From positions 1-11,709 of the forward strand of contig JAOACU010000064.1 in assembly GCA_026417715.1 (NCBI GenBank): DNA of 11,709 bases, read 5' to 3'. Under the pieces are notes generated by a model that worked only from the letters and a program-made list of their open reading frames with translations, ran no database searches and was not told the origin of the DNA. Below are positions 1 through 6,489 of this stretch, piece after piece. The DNA comes from Anaerolineae bacterium. GTDB lineage: Bacteria; Chloroflexota; Anaerolineae; UBA4142. Made by a program: the position numbers and the translations under genes. Within the stretch, counting starts at the first letter, position 1. Each line of letters starts with the position of its first letter.

Positions 1-1585
1 GATCACCGGAGCGCGGCACGCGCACGAAATCTAAACCTGCGTCGGTGAACGCGCGACGTCCCGTTGCCGCAACATACAATCCAAGTTCGATGTGATACCC
101 TTCGCGCGGTCCGTCCACATCAATCTGAATCGTGTGCGTGTCGAGAATCACTTGTCCTGCTTGCCAGCGAATTGTCGGTGATTCGCCTTCTTGTGGTTTC
201 GAGTCTTGTCGCGCGTATGTGTTACCGTCTTCGTGAATCGCATGCACAAACACGGTGTAATCGTGATTCACTTGTCGCAATGCCTGCCACGTTAGATGCA
301 CGCGTACCGTTGCACCACGCCGCAACGGTCCCACAATGCGATAATCGAGTAGCGCGATTTCGTTGTTGCCGAAAATCGCAATCGGCGGGCGCGTGGGATT
401 TACTGCGATGAAGCGTGGTGCAAGGTAACCGTAACTCGCGACGATGGGCAGCGCGATGAAAAACGCAAGCAAGGTTGGACGCGCTAGACGCGTGTCGAGT
501 TCGAGCAACGCGCCCGCAACGATGGCAAGTGCGACACCAACGAACGCGAGGAGTTGCCAAGGATAAATGATGAACGCGCCCAGCACACGCCACAGCGGCG
601 CGGCAATCTCAAAGGTGAGAATCGCCAATGCAATTGCCACGCCAAGGAACACAATTACCACACGCTTGAGTGTGGCATCCGCGCGATTTTCGCGCGACCA
701 CACAAGCGCAATCGTCACAATCGTCAAGCCCAACGGCACGACGCCGAGTTGAAACGGGAATTGGTCGAGGAAACTGCCGGTGCTTGTGCCCCAGCCCCAC
801 AGCGCGGCAAAAAGTTGGAATGGCAAAACGTAATTCGGCTCAAAGCCCTCGCGCGCAATGTGTGCACCGTAACGCAGAATCGTTGGAGTGTAGAGTAGTG
901 CACCCAGAAGCAGACCACCGACCGCCGCCCCCAGACCGCTGATGACTGATCGCTGACCGCTGACGGCTGATTTTGTATGCAGGGCAATGATGATGCCTAG
1001 TGCAGTGATGGTGAAAAGAATTGCCAAGCCAGGCTGGGTGAGGAATAGCAGGGTGAAGGGCAATCCTGTCACCAGAAAATTCCACCGTCGTCGGTCATCG
1101 GTCATCGGTCGTGTGAGCACCAACAACGCCAGCGGAAACAAACTCCACATCACCGCTTCGGCGAACGCGCCGCGCACGTACACCGTCGCAATGTGATACG
1201 GCAAGTATACATACACAATAGCGGCTAAAAGCGCGCCGTTCTCACTGAGCCAACGTCGCGCGAACGCGTACATCGTCAAACCGCTGGCAATCCACGCCAG
1301 CGCGTACACGAGTTTGATCGCGCTCAGGTAACTGAATCCCAACCAGCGCAGAACGAGGGCGAGGAGATAAGGTAGCGTGCCTTCAGTCCGAAACAGATCG
1401 AAGGTACGTCCGACGAGCGGTGCCCACGCAAAAATTTGCGTGGGATTTTGATCGAGGTCAATCAAATTGTAGTAGGCAAGCAAGCCACTGTGAGATTGAA
1501 ACGCGCCGGGATATTCCAGCGGCGCAATCGCGAAAATGGTGAGGAGTAAGAGCAACAATGGGTATAAAAATTTCACAAAGGTCAT
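1..1585 (-). CDS. Polytopic membrane protein, PTPS-related / GT39-like (3' end outside window)
   Basis: The minus strand is open from an ATG at 1585 to the left edge: 528 codons and no stop, so the C-terminus lies outside the window. Residues 5-22 form a signal-anchor helix. About ten further hydrophobic segments follow up to about residue 390, then a soluble, beta-rich region (about 400-528). The stretch YVRGAFAEAVMWSLFPLALL near residues 136-155 resembles the bacterial membrane family called '6-pyruvoyl-tetrahydropterin synthase-related', which looks like GT39-type glycosyltransferases but whose reaction is not established. The C-terminal domain is probably outside the membrane. No Shine-Dalgarno precedes the ATG, and a TATAAT overlaps it; a GTG at 1576 could be the true, leaderless start. 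Two loops (residues about 158-167 and 206-218) are encoded by 7-bp tandem repeats. The fold is fairly sure; substrate and pathway are unknown. Confidence 0.8.
   Translation of the reverse strand, partial: MTFVKFLYPLLLLLLTIFAIAPLEYPGAFQSHSGLLAYYNLIDLDQNPTQIFAWAPLVGRTFDLFRTEGTLPYLLALVLRWLGFSYLSAIKLVYALAWIASGLTMYAFARRWLSENGALLAAIVYVYLPYHIATVYVRGAFAEAVMWSLFPLALLVLTRPMTDDRRRWNFLVTGLPFTLLFLTQPGLAILFTITALGIIIALHTKSAVSGQRSVISGLGAAVGGLLLGALLYTPTILRYGAHIAREGFEPNYVLPFQLFAALWGWGTSTGSFLDQFPFQLGVVPLGLTIVTIALVWSRENRADATLKRVVIVFLGVAIALAILTFEIAAPLWRVLGAFIIYPWQLLAFVGVALAIVAGALLELDTRLARPTLLAFFIALPIVASYGYLAPRFIAVNPTRPPIAIFGNNEIALLDYRIVGPLRRGATVRVHLTWQALRQVNHDYTVFVHAIHEDGNTYARQDSKPQEGESPTIRWQAGQVILDTHTIQIDVDGPREGYHIELGLYVAATGRRAFTDAGLDFVRVPRSGD
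934..970. repeat. 7-bp tandem word array inside the membrane-protein gene
   Basis: Five consecutive 7-bp units occur here: GACCGCT, GATGACT, GATCGCT, GACCGCT, GACGGCT. They lie in frame within the membrane protein and encode roughly SAVSGQRSVISGL (residues 206-218), a polar loop between two hydrophobic segments. A 7-bp period does not match codon length, so this is a DNA-level repeat rather than a peptide repeat. Confidence 0.75.
1086..1113. repeat. Second 7-bp tandem array in the same gene (GGTCATC word)
   Basis: Two exact GGTCATC units are flanked by degenerate ones (CGTCGTC before, GGTCGTG after). The array encodes about TRPMTDDRRR (residues 158-167) at the edge of a membrane segment. It has the same 7-bp period as the array about 120 bp away and a related word. 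Confidence 0.65.
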
Positions 1586-1611
1586 TATAACACGTAAACG
1601 CGTAGATACAA
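1584..1611 (-). promoter_or_regulatory. Possible promoter overlapping the start of the membrane-protein gene
   Basis: On the minus strand a perfect -10 (TATAAT, 1589-1584) contains the first bases of the annotated ATG. A weak -35 (TTGTAT, 1611-1606) lies 16 bp upstream. Transcription would be expected to begin about 7 bp after the -10, at the GTG codon 1576-1574, giving a leaderless mRNA. The -35 matches the consensus at only three of six positions. Confidence 0.35.
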
Positions 1612-1664
1612 AAAATACAATTGTGGGATTGGCGCCAAGTCTGAAGCGAATCAATGCGTCGTAA

Positions 1665-1753
1665 CGACAACCCGAAGCCCGCCTACGCGGGCTAAATGAG
1701 CCGCTGAAGAGCGGCTTCGGGTGGTCGTCGCGGCGACTTTGAGTCGCCAACAC
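1665..1753. repeat. Composite hairpin repeat element, copy 1
   Basis: The element contains a hairpin AGCCCGC-CTAC-GCGGGCT, a hairpin AGCCGCT-GAAG-AGCGGCT (from 1696) and a hairpin GGCGACT-TTG-AGTCGCC (1732-1748). An alternative outer stem pairs 1665-1679 with 1713-1727, 15 bp with one mismatch. Bases 1687-1753 recur inverted at 7937-8004. It lies in the 324-bp divergent spacer between the first membrane protein and the potassium transporter, upstream of the latter's promoter. The family is not recognised; it resembles extragenic palindromic elements. Confidence 0.8.
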
Positions 1754-1785
1754 CGACTTTGCACCAACCCCACTTTCACTATGGC

Positions 1786-1813
1786 TTGACATTCTGCCAA
1801 AAAGGGATAGAAT
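1786..1813 (+). promoter_or_regulatory. Sigma-70-type promoter of the potassium transporter gene
   Basis: A perfect -35 TTGACA (1786-1791) is followed after 16 bp by TAGAAT (1808-1813), five of six matches to the -10 consensus. Transcription would start near 1820, leaving a leader of about 90 nt before the ATG at 1910. This is the best promoter match noticed in the window. Confidence 0.65.
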
Positions 1814-1851
1814 TTCTACCGCAAAGAAATAAAAAAGACGATCTACCAGAA

Positions 1852-1893
1852 ATGCCCTACCCTGGAATGGTTTCAAGGGTACGGGTATTTTTT
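1852..1893 (+). terminator. Terminator-like hairpin in the transporter leader (attenuator candidate)
   Basis: ATGCCCTACCC (1852-1862) can pair with GGGTACGGGTAT (1877-1888) in eleven pairs with one bulged C, around a 14-nt loop. Six T residues (1888-1893) follow directly. This is the architecture of an intrinsic terminator, placed after the promoter and only 16 nt before the start codon, so it probably allows conditional premature termination. Only about 30 nt lie between the predicted transcription start and the hairpin. No known riboswitch class was recognised there. Confidence 0.55.
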
Positions 1894-1909
1894 ATGGGTT
1901 GGAAAATCA

Positions 1910-4003
1910 ATGAAAAACTCAAACGCACAAAACGGAGATGACAAATCTTCCAACGGTCGCGCCGGCGCGCGCAAGATCAATCCCGATTTGATCGTTAGTG
2001 AAGTCAGGTACGGCGCGCGCCCCGGCGACAAGTATGTACGACTGAATCGCACACACGCACGCGCGTTTCGCAAGGTGGGTCCGGGTCACTTTGTCGCTAC
2101 ACCTGCCTCGAACGTGCCCGCCACGACGTTCGAGCGCGTCTATCGCGCCATCAAGCGCGTGCTGGTTGGGCGACCCCTAGAAACAGCAGAGGAAATTCAT
2201 GAGCGGTTAAGCAAGGTCAAAGGGCTTGCCGTATTCGGTTCGGATGCTATTTCATCCAGCGCGTACGCGACCGAAGCGACGCTGATTATTTTGATGGTGG
2301 CAGGTAATCAAGCCCTCGGCATCACGTTTTACACGTCGCTGGCGGTTGGAGTGATGTTTGCCGTCATCGCGTTTTCGTATCGGCAAACGATTCACGCGTA
2401 TCCACAAGGTGGTGGTTCGTATCGTGTGAGCCGTGAGAATCTTGGCACGTTGGCGGGGCTAGTCGCGGCGTCCGCATTGCTGATTGACTATGTGCTTACA
2501 GTGGCAGTCTCGATTGCCGCTGGCTCTGCCGCGATCATCTCAGCGTTTATTGCGGCTGGATATAGCGAACAGATTCACACACTCGATACACTCTTGCCGC
2601 ATCCCTTCAATCTCAATGTGTTTTTGAGTCTATTTTTCATCGGCTTGCTTATGCTGGGCAACCTGCGCGGCATTCGCGAATCGGGAACCATTTTTGCGAT
2701 TCCAACGTATTTATTCATCATTAGTCTTAGCATCGTGCTAGTAGTGGGTTTGTTCAAAGCATTCACGGGAACGCTCTATCCTCCTGAACCGCCGCCGATT
2801 TTGCCGGTGACCGAACCGTTAAGTGTGTGGTTGATTTTGCGCGCCTTTAGTGCGGGCGCTGTGGCGATGAGCGGCACGGAAGCGATTGCCGATGGAGTAC
2901 CCGCGTTCAAACCACCCGAATCAAAAAATGCGGCGACGACGTTGACCGTGATGGCGATGTTGCTCGGTTCGTTCTTTCTCGGCGTTTCGTTTCTTGCCAC
3001 TCACATCGGACTGGTGCCGGGCAAGGAGACGATCATCTCGCAGGTGGCGCGCGCGGCGTTGGGAACATCGGTGCTCTATTATATCTTTCAAATTGCCACG
3101 ATGGGGATTTTGGTGATCGCGGCAAACACCGCGTTTGCCGATTTTCCGCGCCTTTCCTCGATTTTGGCGCGCGATAACTTTATGCCCCACCAATTTTTGT
3201 ATCGTGGCGATCGGTTGGCATTTTCGATTGGCATCATTGCCTTGGGGAGCATTGCCGCGCTCTTGGTGATTCTATTTGCTGGTGAAGTGGATAGTCTGAT
3301 CCACCTTTACGCCGTCGGCGTGTTTCTGGCATTCACCTTGTCGAATTCGGGAATGGTGATGCACTGGCGCAAGTTGCGTACCCCGAATTGGCAACACAGC
3401 GCTATCATCAATGGAATAGGAGCAACTCTTTCTGCGATTACCTTGCTCATCATCGCGACGACCAAGTTTGCTTTGGGCGCGTGGATTAGCATTGTGTTGA
3501 TTCCGATTATCACGTTATCCTTTCACATCATCCACACCCACTATACGCGTGTTGCCGAACAGTTGCGAATTCTGCCCGACCAACTGCCCCCACAACGCAT
3601 CCAGCAACTGGTGATTGTGCCGATTGACGATGTGAATTACGCCTCGCTGCGCGCGATGGCGTTTGCGCGCACGATTTGCTCCGATGTGATTGTGCTACAC
3701 ATTGCGCTCGACACTGCCCACGCCGAAAAAGTACGGCAAAAAATGCAGACCTACGCACCCGACCTGAAACTGGTTGTGGTGGATTCGCCGCTGCGCGCGT
3801 TTGTGCGCCCCCTCGTCAGTTATGTGGACGCGGTGCACAGTCAATACCCCGATGCGTTTGTCACCATCGTTCTACCCGAATTCATCACCGCGCATTGGTG
3901 GGAGCAGTTTTTGCATAATCGTACGGCGGCACGTTTGCAACGTGAATTTGAAAAACATCCGAACGTGGCAGTGGTGTTAGTACCGTATTTGTTGGAAAAG
4001 TAG
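1910..4003 (+). CDS. KimA/YdaO-type APC-superfamily potassium transporter
   Basis: This 697-residue membrane protein probably imports potassium driven by the proton gradient, as Bacillus KimA does. Residues 89-120 (GRPLETAEEIHERL, then FGSDAISSSAYATEA) match the start of the KimA core; D112 and Y119 have the spacing of the two KimA TM1 ion-site residues. LLIDYVLTVAVSIAAG (190-205, D193) and SGTEAIADGVPAFKPP (321-336, E324) correspond to other ion-path segments. About twelve membrane segments run to about residue 541. Residues 564-697 form a soluble domain like the cytosolic dimerisation/USP-like part of KimA, where c-di-AMP acts in Bacillus. The hydrophilic N-terminus is about 75 residues longer than in Bacillus KimA. 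The ribosome site before ATG 1910 is weak (GGAAAA). A promoter and a terminator-like hairpin precede it. Its TAG stop comes from a palindromic repeat. The family is sure; a different APC substrate remains possible. Confidence 0.85.
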   Translation: MKNSNAQNGDDKSSNGRAGARKINPDLIVSEVRYGARPGDKYVRLNRTHARAFRKVGPGHFVATPASNVPATTFERVYRAIKRVLVGRPLETAEEIHERLSKVKGLAVFGSDAISSSAYATEATLIILMVAGNQALGITFYTSLAVGVMFAVIAFSYRQTIHAYPQGGGSYRVSRENLGTLAGLVAASALLIDYVLTVAVSIAAGSAAIISAFIAAGYSEQIHTLDTLLPHPFNLNVFLSLFFIGLLMLGNLRGIRESGTIFAIPTYLFIISLSIVLVVGLFKAFTGTLYPPEPPPILPVTEPLSVWLILRAFSAGAVAMSGTEAIADGVPAFKPPESKNAATTLTVMAMLLGSFFLGVSFLATHIGLVPGKETIISQVARAALGTSVLYYIFQIATMGILVIAANTAFADFPRLSSILARDNFMPHQFLYRGDRLAFSIGIIALGSIAALLVILFAGEVDSLIHLYAVGVFLAFTLSNSGMVMHWRKLRTPNWQHSAIINGIGATLSAITLLIIATTKFALGAWISIVLIPIITLSFHIIHTHYTRVAEQLRILPDQLPPQRIQQLVIVPIDDVNYASLRAMAFARTICSDVIVLHIALDTAHAEKVRQKMQTYAPDLKLVVVDSPLRAFVRPLVSYVDAVHSQYPDAFVTIVLPEFITAHWWEQFLHNRTAARLQREFEKHPNVAVVLVPYLLEK

Positions 4004-4051
4004 GGGCGAAACGTAGGGGCGAAGCATGCTTCGCCCCTGCTTCGCCCCTAC
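4000..4051. repeat. Nested GTAG-footed palindrome between convergent genes; likely bidirectional terminator
   Basis: The inner palindrome AGGGGCGAAGCA/TGCTTCGCCCCT (4015-4038) is perfect. An outer arm GTAGGGGCGAA (4000-4010) pairs with TTCGCCCCTAC (4041-4051). It fills nearly the whole 53-bp gap between the stops of the transporter (+) and the PfpI-like gene (-), so it can end transcription from both sides, although no clear T-tract follows. The TAG inside its first GTAG is the transporter stop codon. Confidence 0.8.
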
Positions 4052-4056
4052 TACGT

Positions 4057-4575
4057 TTATCGCAACGCCGCAATGATCGTCCGACAAAATGCCGGCAAAT
4101 CGGTGGGGACACGCGAGGTAATGAGATTGCCATCTTGTACCACCTCCGCATCCACATACTCCGCGCCGGCGTTGATGAGATCGTCTTTGATCGCAGAGAC
4201 GCACGTGGCACGCTTGCCGCGTACGATGCCGGCGGAAATGCCCACCCACGCCGCGTGACAAATCATCCCCACGATGCCACCGCGCTCGAATACACCACGC
4301 ACCAGATCGAGCATCGGTTTGTGGCGCCGCATCAGATCGGGCGCATAGCCACCGGGGATGATGACCGCGTCGAAATCGTTCGCGGTGACTGCATCGGCAG
4401 CCACATCCACTTTGACCGGATAGCCGTGCTTGCTCTGATATTCTTGCACGCCCGGCATTCCGACCACACGCACTTGTGCCCCCGCCTCGCGAAAACGTAA
4501 CAGCGGATACCACAATTCCAGTTCTTGATAATTGTTCTCCGCTAGAATCGCAATGCGCTTACCTTGTAGTTCCAT
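4057..4575 (-). CDS. DJ-1/PfpI family protein (type 1 glutamine amidotransferase-like)
   Basis: This 172-residue, single-domain cytosolic protein has the usual length for the PfpI/YhbO group. The nucleophile-elbow motif is MICHAAW with C106 and H107. The N-terminal acidic motif YQELELWYP includes E18. PGGYAPD (74-80) matches the family PGG-xAP loop, here with Asp where many members have Glu. The ending SRVPTDLPAFCRTIIAAL is typical. Members are described as proteases, deglycases or glyoxalases; the true activity is disputed and cannot be read from sequence. A strong AGGAGG (4581-4586) lies 5 nt before the ATG. It starts 28 bp after the stop of the DedA-like gene, so the two are probably co-transcribed. 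It faces the transporter gene tail-to-tail across a palindrome. Confidence 0.9.
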   Translation of the reverse strand: MELQGKRIAILAENNYQELELWYPLLRFREAGAQVRVVGMPGVQEYQSKHGYPVKVDVAADAVTANDFDAVIIPGGYAPDLMRRHKPMLDLVRGVFERGGIVGMICHAAWVGISAGIVRGKRATCVSAIKDDLINAGAEYVDAEVVQDGNLITSRVPTDLPAFCRTIIAALR

Positions 4576-4603
4576 CTTTACCTCCTAACGGTGTGTCAAG
4601 TGG

Positions 4604-5188
4604 TTAGAACAAAAACCTGAGCACCAGAATTCCACCAATCAACAATGCTGTAAACACCAGCGTTGCAAGTTCAAAGTACTTGTCAATGAACTCGCGAATG
4701 GGCGGTCCAAACAAGTAGATCAAACCTGCCACGAGGAAAAAGCGCGCGCTACGGCTGAGCAAAGAGGCAATGATAAAAACCGAAAAGTTGGACCGCATAA
4801 ACCCAGCGGCAATCGTAAAAACTTTGTACGGGATTGGAGTAAACCCGGCGATTCCGACTGCCCAGGCTTCGTACTCGAGAAAATAATATCGCACGGTCTC
4901 AAAGCCCGCTTGATCAATGTAGCGGAACAAGATACCTTGTGCGATTTCCCAAAACTGCCATCCCAACAGATAACCGAACGCGCCTCCAGTCACCGAACCC
5001 GCCGCGCAGACCAACGCGTACTTGAACGCATTCTTGGGAATCGAAAGACTGAGCGCGATGAGTAACACATCGGGAGGCACGGGAAAGAAAGACGATTCGG
5101 CGAACGCCAACACAAAGAGCGCAGGGACACCATATGGCGTCTCTGCCCAATGCAAGACCCATTGATACAATCGTTTGAGTAGTTGCAT
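4604..5188 (-). CDS. DedA/YqaA-like inner membrane protein (VTT/SNARE-associated domain)
   Basis: This 194-residue membrane protein belongs to the DedA/VTT group, members of which move lipids or other substrates across the membrane. It has the hallmark ESSFFPVPPDVLLIALSL (31-48), with the acidic residue and re-entrant loop, and GFTPIPYKVFTIAAG (115-129), with SRSAR (145-149) following. Four to five hydrophobic segments are visible and the C-terminus is hydrophobic. The length fits the YqaA subgroup rather than longer DedA proteins. The ATG at 5188 was chosen because the protein then begins MQLLKRLYQWVLHWAETPYG, as relatives do, with GAGG (5200-5203) 11 nt upstream. A TTG at 5236 would add 16 residues encoded partly by a palindrome. 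It is the first gene of a probable pair with the PfpI-like gene. Substrate unknown. Confidence 0.87.
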   Translation of the reverse strand: MQLLKRLYQWVLHWAETPYGVPALFVLAFAESSFFPVPPDVLLIALSLSIPKNAFKYALVCAAGSVTGGAFGYLLGWQFWEIAQGILFRYIDQAGFETVRYYFLEYEAWAVGIAGFTPIPYKVFTIAAGFMRSNFSVFIIASLLSRSARFFLVAGLIYLFGPPIREFIDKYFELATLVFTALLIGGILVLRFLF

Positions 5189-5228
5189 AAATGTTTTAAC
5201 CTCGCTAGATGAAATGACTGATGCACGC

Positions 5229-5255
5229 GTAGACAAGTTGGCACACTTGTCCTAC
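5229..5255. repeat. GTAG-footed palindrome (GTAGGACAAG family), copy 1
   Basis: GTAGACAAG (5229-5237), an 8-nt loop and CTTGTCCTAC (5246-5255) form an inverted repeat with one missing G in the left arm. The arms match those of the palindrome at 6454-6480. It lies just upstream of the DedA-like gene, in the 339-bp spacer 5189-5527, which holds no gene. Confidence 0.75.
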
Positions 5256-5345
5256 CTTTCACGCAAAATTGTAGTCCTGCGTAGAATGAGATACACTCTT
5301 GGGGATAAAAAGATTTCTGAAGAGTGGAGGTTTGTTTTGGAATTC

Positions 5346-5422
5346 CGCCTCAACGAATACTGAACGAATAAACGAATCTGCACGGTGCTCATTCGTTTAT
5401 TCGTTGCCCATTCGTTGAGGCG
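5346..5422. repeat. Long two-step inverted repeat built from AACGAAT words
   Basis: CGCCTCAACGAAT (5346-5358) pairs perfectly with ATTCGTTGAGGCG (5410-5422), and AACGAATAAACGAAT (5363-5377) pairs with ATTCGTTTATTCGTT (5391-5405). That makes 28 pairs, a 4-by-4 internal loop and a 13-nt loop. The arms consist of 7-8 bp tandem words. It lies in the gene-free spacer upstream of the DedA-like gene. No function is known. Confidence 0.85.
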
Positions 5423-5455
5423 ATTTCTAATACCGTTTTCTACCCAAGAGCGATG

Positions 5456-5492
5456 AGATATAAAAGGGCAATCTCTTGGTCCGAGATTGCCC
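5456..5492 (-). terminator. Intrinsic terminator of the SH3b-protein gene
   Basis: On the minus strand a perfect 10-bp stem GGGCAATCTC/GAGATTGCCC encloses a 7-nt loop and is followed by TTTTATAT. It begins 35 nt after the stop codon of the SH3b gene, a classic position for an intrinsic terminator. Confidence 0.8.
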
Positions 5493-5527
5493 AATCGTGC
5501 CAAGCACAACTCAAGGGACACACGGAC

Positions 5528-6433
5528 TCAACGGCGCGGGAGCGTGTTTGGATCGCCACTGATGATTTGAAAGTTGTTGCCGAAAAAGACCCAGCCCTGT
5601 TGATTCGAATTCGGAATATTGATCAGATACCACACATCACTTCCTTCGATTTGTTCACCGCGCGTTTGCGCCAAGAACGTGACTTGATTGTCCTTGCGCA
5701 AAACACCCAGCCGCGCCGATTTGCTATTCGGTTCGGCGCGAATGTTCAACGTCGTTGCGGTTAATTTGGCAATGACCGGCGCCGGCGTTGGCGGGATGCG
5801 TGTGGGTGTTGGCATTATCGTGGGTGGTGGCAATGTTGTTGGCACGCGCGTGATTGCCACCGCGCGTGTTGGCGTTGGTGGAGGATTCACGACAGGCAAC
5901 ACAAATTGTGCCATCACAAACAACGTCGCCGCACACAGCAACAACACAACCGAGGCAATCGCCAACGGAATCCACTCGCGACGGCGTTCGCCGGCAGCAG
6001 GACGTGACGTACGCGGCGCGCTCGGCGCGGGCTTGGGCGGTGCAGACGGTGCGCGCGACACGACTTTCGGCTCGGTACGCACCAACGGCGGTGGTTCGGT
6101 GACTGGTGGCGCGCTAGGCGAGGGTGTAGGCGCAGGCGGAGGTGCGGCAGGCGACGATGGTGGGGTGGACTTGAGTGCCGCGACTTCTTTGGGTACTGGA
6201 ATCACCGTCGAAGAGTCGCGACCCGGCGGCGCACCTGAAACCCACTCTGCGCCGTCAAAGTACATCCACTTGCCGGTGCGCGGATTGATTTCCCACAAGA
6301 CGCCGTTGCGATCCTGCACGGCAAGTTTGCTGACTTCTTCCTCATACTCGGCGCGACTAATCGGCTCACCGCGCTGGACGCGCGCCTGCAATTCCTTAAA
6401 TCGGGCTTCTGCCTCTTCAAATGTCATCGGCAT
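5528..6433 (-). CDS. Membrane-anchored SH3b-domain protein with Pro-rich linkers
   Basis: This is a 301-residue protein. Residues 1-40 are a charged helical region (EEAEARFKELQARVQRGEPI); 41-70 form a small Trp-rich module (DRNGVLWEINPRTGKWMYFD, then GAEWV) often seen in multidomain Chloroflexota proteins. A low-complexity Pro/Ala/Ser linker spans about 78-147. One membrane helix lies at 154-177, a Pro/Thr linker at 183-219, and a bacterial SH3 domain at 222-292 (LTATTLNIRAEPNSKSARLG, WYLINI, QQGWVFF). The likely topology is N-terminus in the cytoplasm and SH3b outside, possibly binding cell-surface material; this is inferred. The ATG at 6433 was chosen because GAGAGG (6442-6447) lies 8 nt upstream; a TTG at 6469 would run through a palindrome. 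It follows the MBL gene by 56 bp and has its own terminator. Exact role unknown. Confidence 0.85.
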   Translation of the reverse strand: MPMTFEEAEARFKELQARVQRGEPISRAEYEEEVSKLAVQDRNGVLWEINPRTGKWMYFDGAEWVSGAPPGRDSSTVIPVPKEVAALKSTPPSSPAAPPPAPTPSPSAPPVTEPPPLVRTEPKVVSRAPSAPPKPAPSAPRTSRPAAGERRREWIPLAIASVVLLLCAATLFVMAQFVLPVVNPPPTPTRAVAITRVPTTLPPPTIMPTPTRIPPTPAPVIAKLTATTLNIRAEPNSKSARLGVLRKDNQVTFLAQTRGEQIEGSDVWYLINIPNSNQQGWVFFGNNFQIISGDPNTLPRR

Positions 6434-6453
6434 AACATTTTCCTCTCGCAGTT

Positions 6454-6480
6454 GTAGGACAAGGTTCAAACTTGTCCTAC
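6454..6480. repeat. GTAG-footed palindrome (GTAGGACAAG family), copy 2
   Basis: GTAGGACAAG (6454-6463), a 7-nt loop and CTTGTCCTAC (6471-6480) form a perfect 10-bp inverted repeat. It occupies most of the 56-bp gap between the MBL gene and the SH3b gene, so it could act in their shared transcript as an RNA hairpin. Its arms match the copy at 5229-5255. Confidence 0.85.
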
Positions 6481-6489
6481 TGGGTAACC

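Noticed and set aside
222..593. Several 60-123 codon open frames on both strands in 1-1200
   Set aside because: They are out-of-frame shadows of the long minus-strand membrane protein, which is open from 1585 to the edge and has clear membrane segments; the short frames have Arg/Cys/His-rich, non-protein-like composition.
1820..1909. ydaO-type c-di-AMP riboswitch in the transporter leader
   Set aside because: The leader is far too short for that class and I could not find its conserved blocks; only a terminator-like hairpin is supported.
1759..1941. 60-codon plus-strand open frame upstream of the transporter gene
   Set aside because: It begins before the predicted transcription start, spans the promoter and the hairpin, overlaps the transporter start and has no ribosome site or recognisable domain.
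5189..5236. Longer DedA-like protein from TTG 5236
   Set aside because: The extra 16 residues begin inside a palindrome, the start would be a TTG, and relatives begin near MQLLKRLYQW.
6434..6469. Longer SH3b protein from TTG 6469
   Set aside because: The extension reads through the GTAGGACAAG palindrome; ATG 6433 has GAGAGG at 8 nt.
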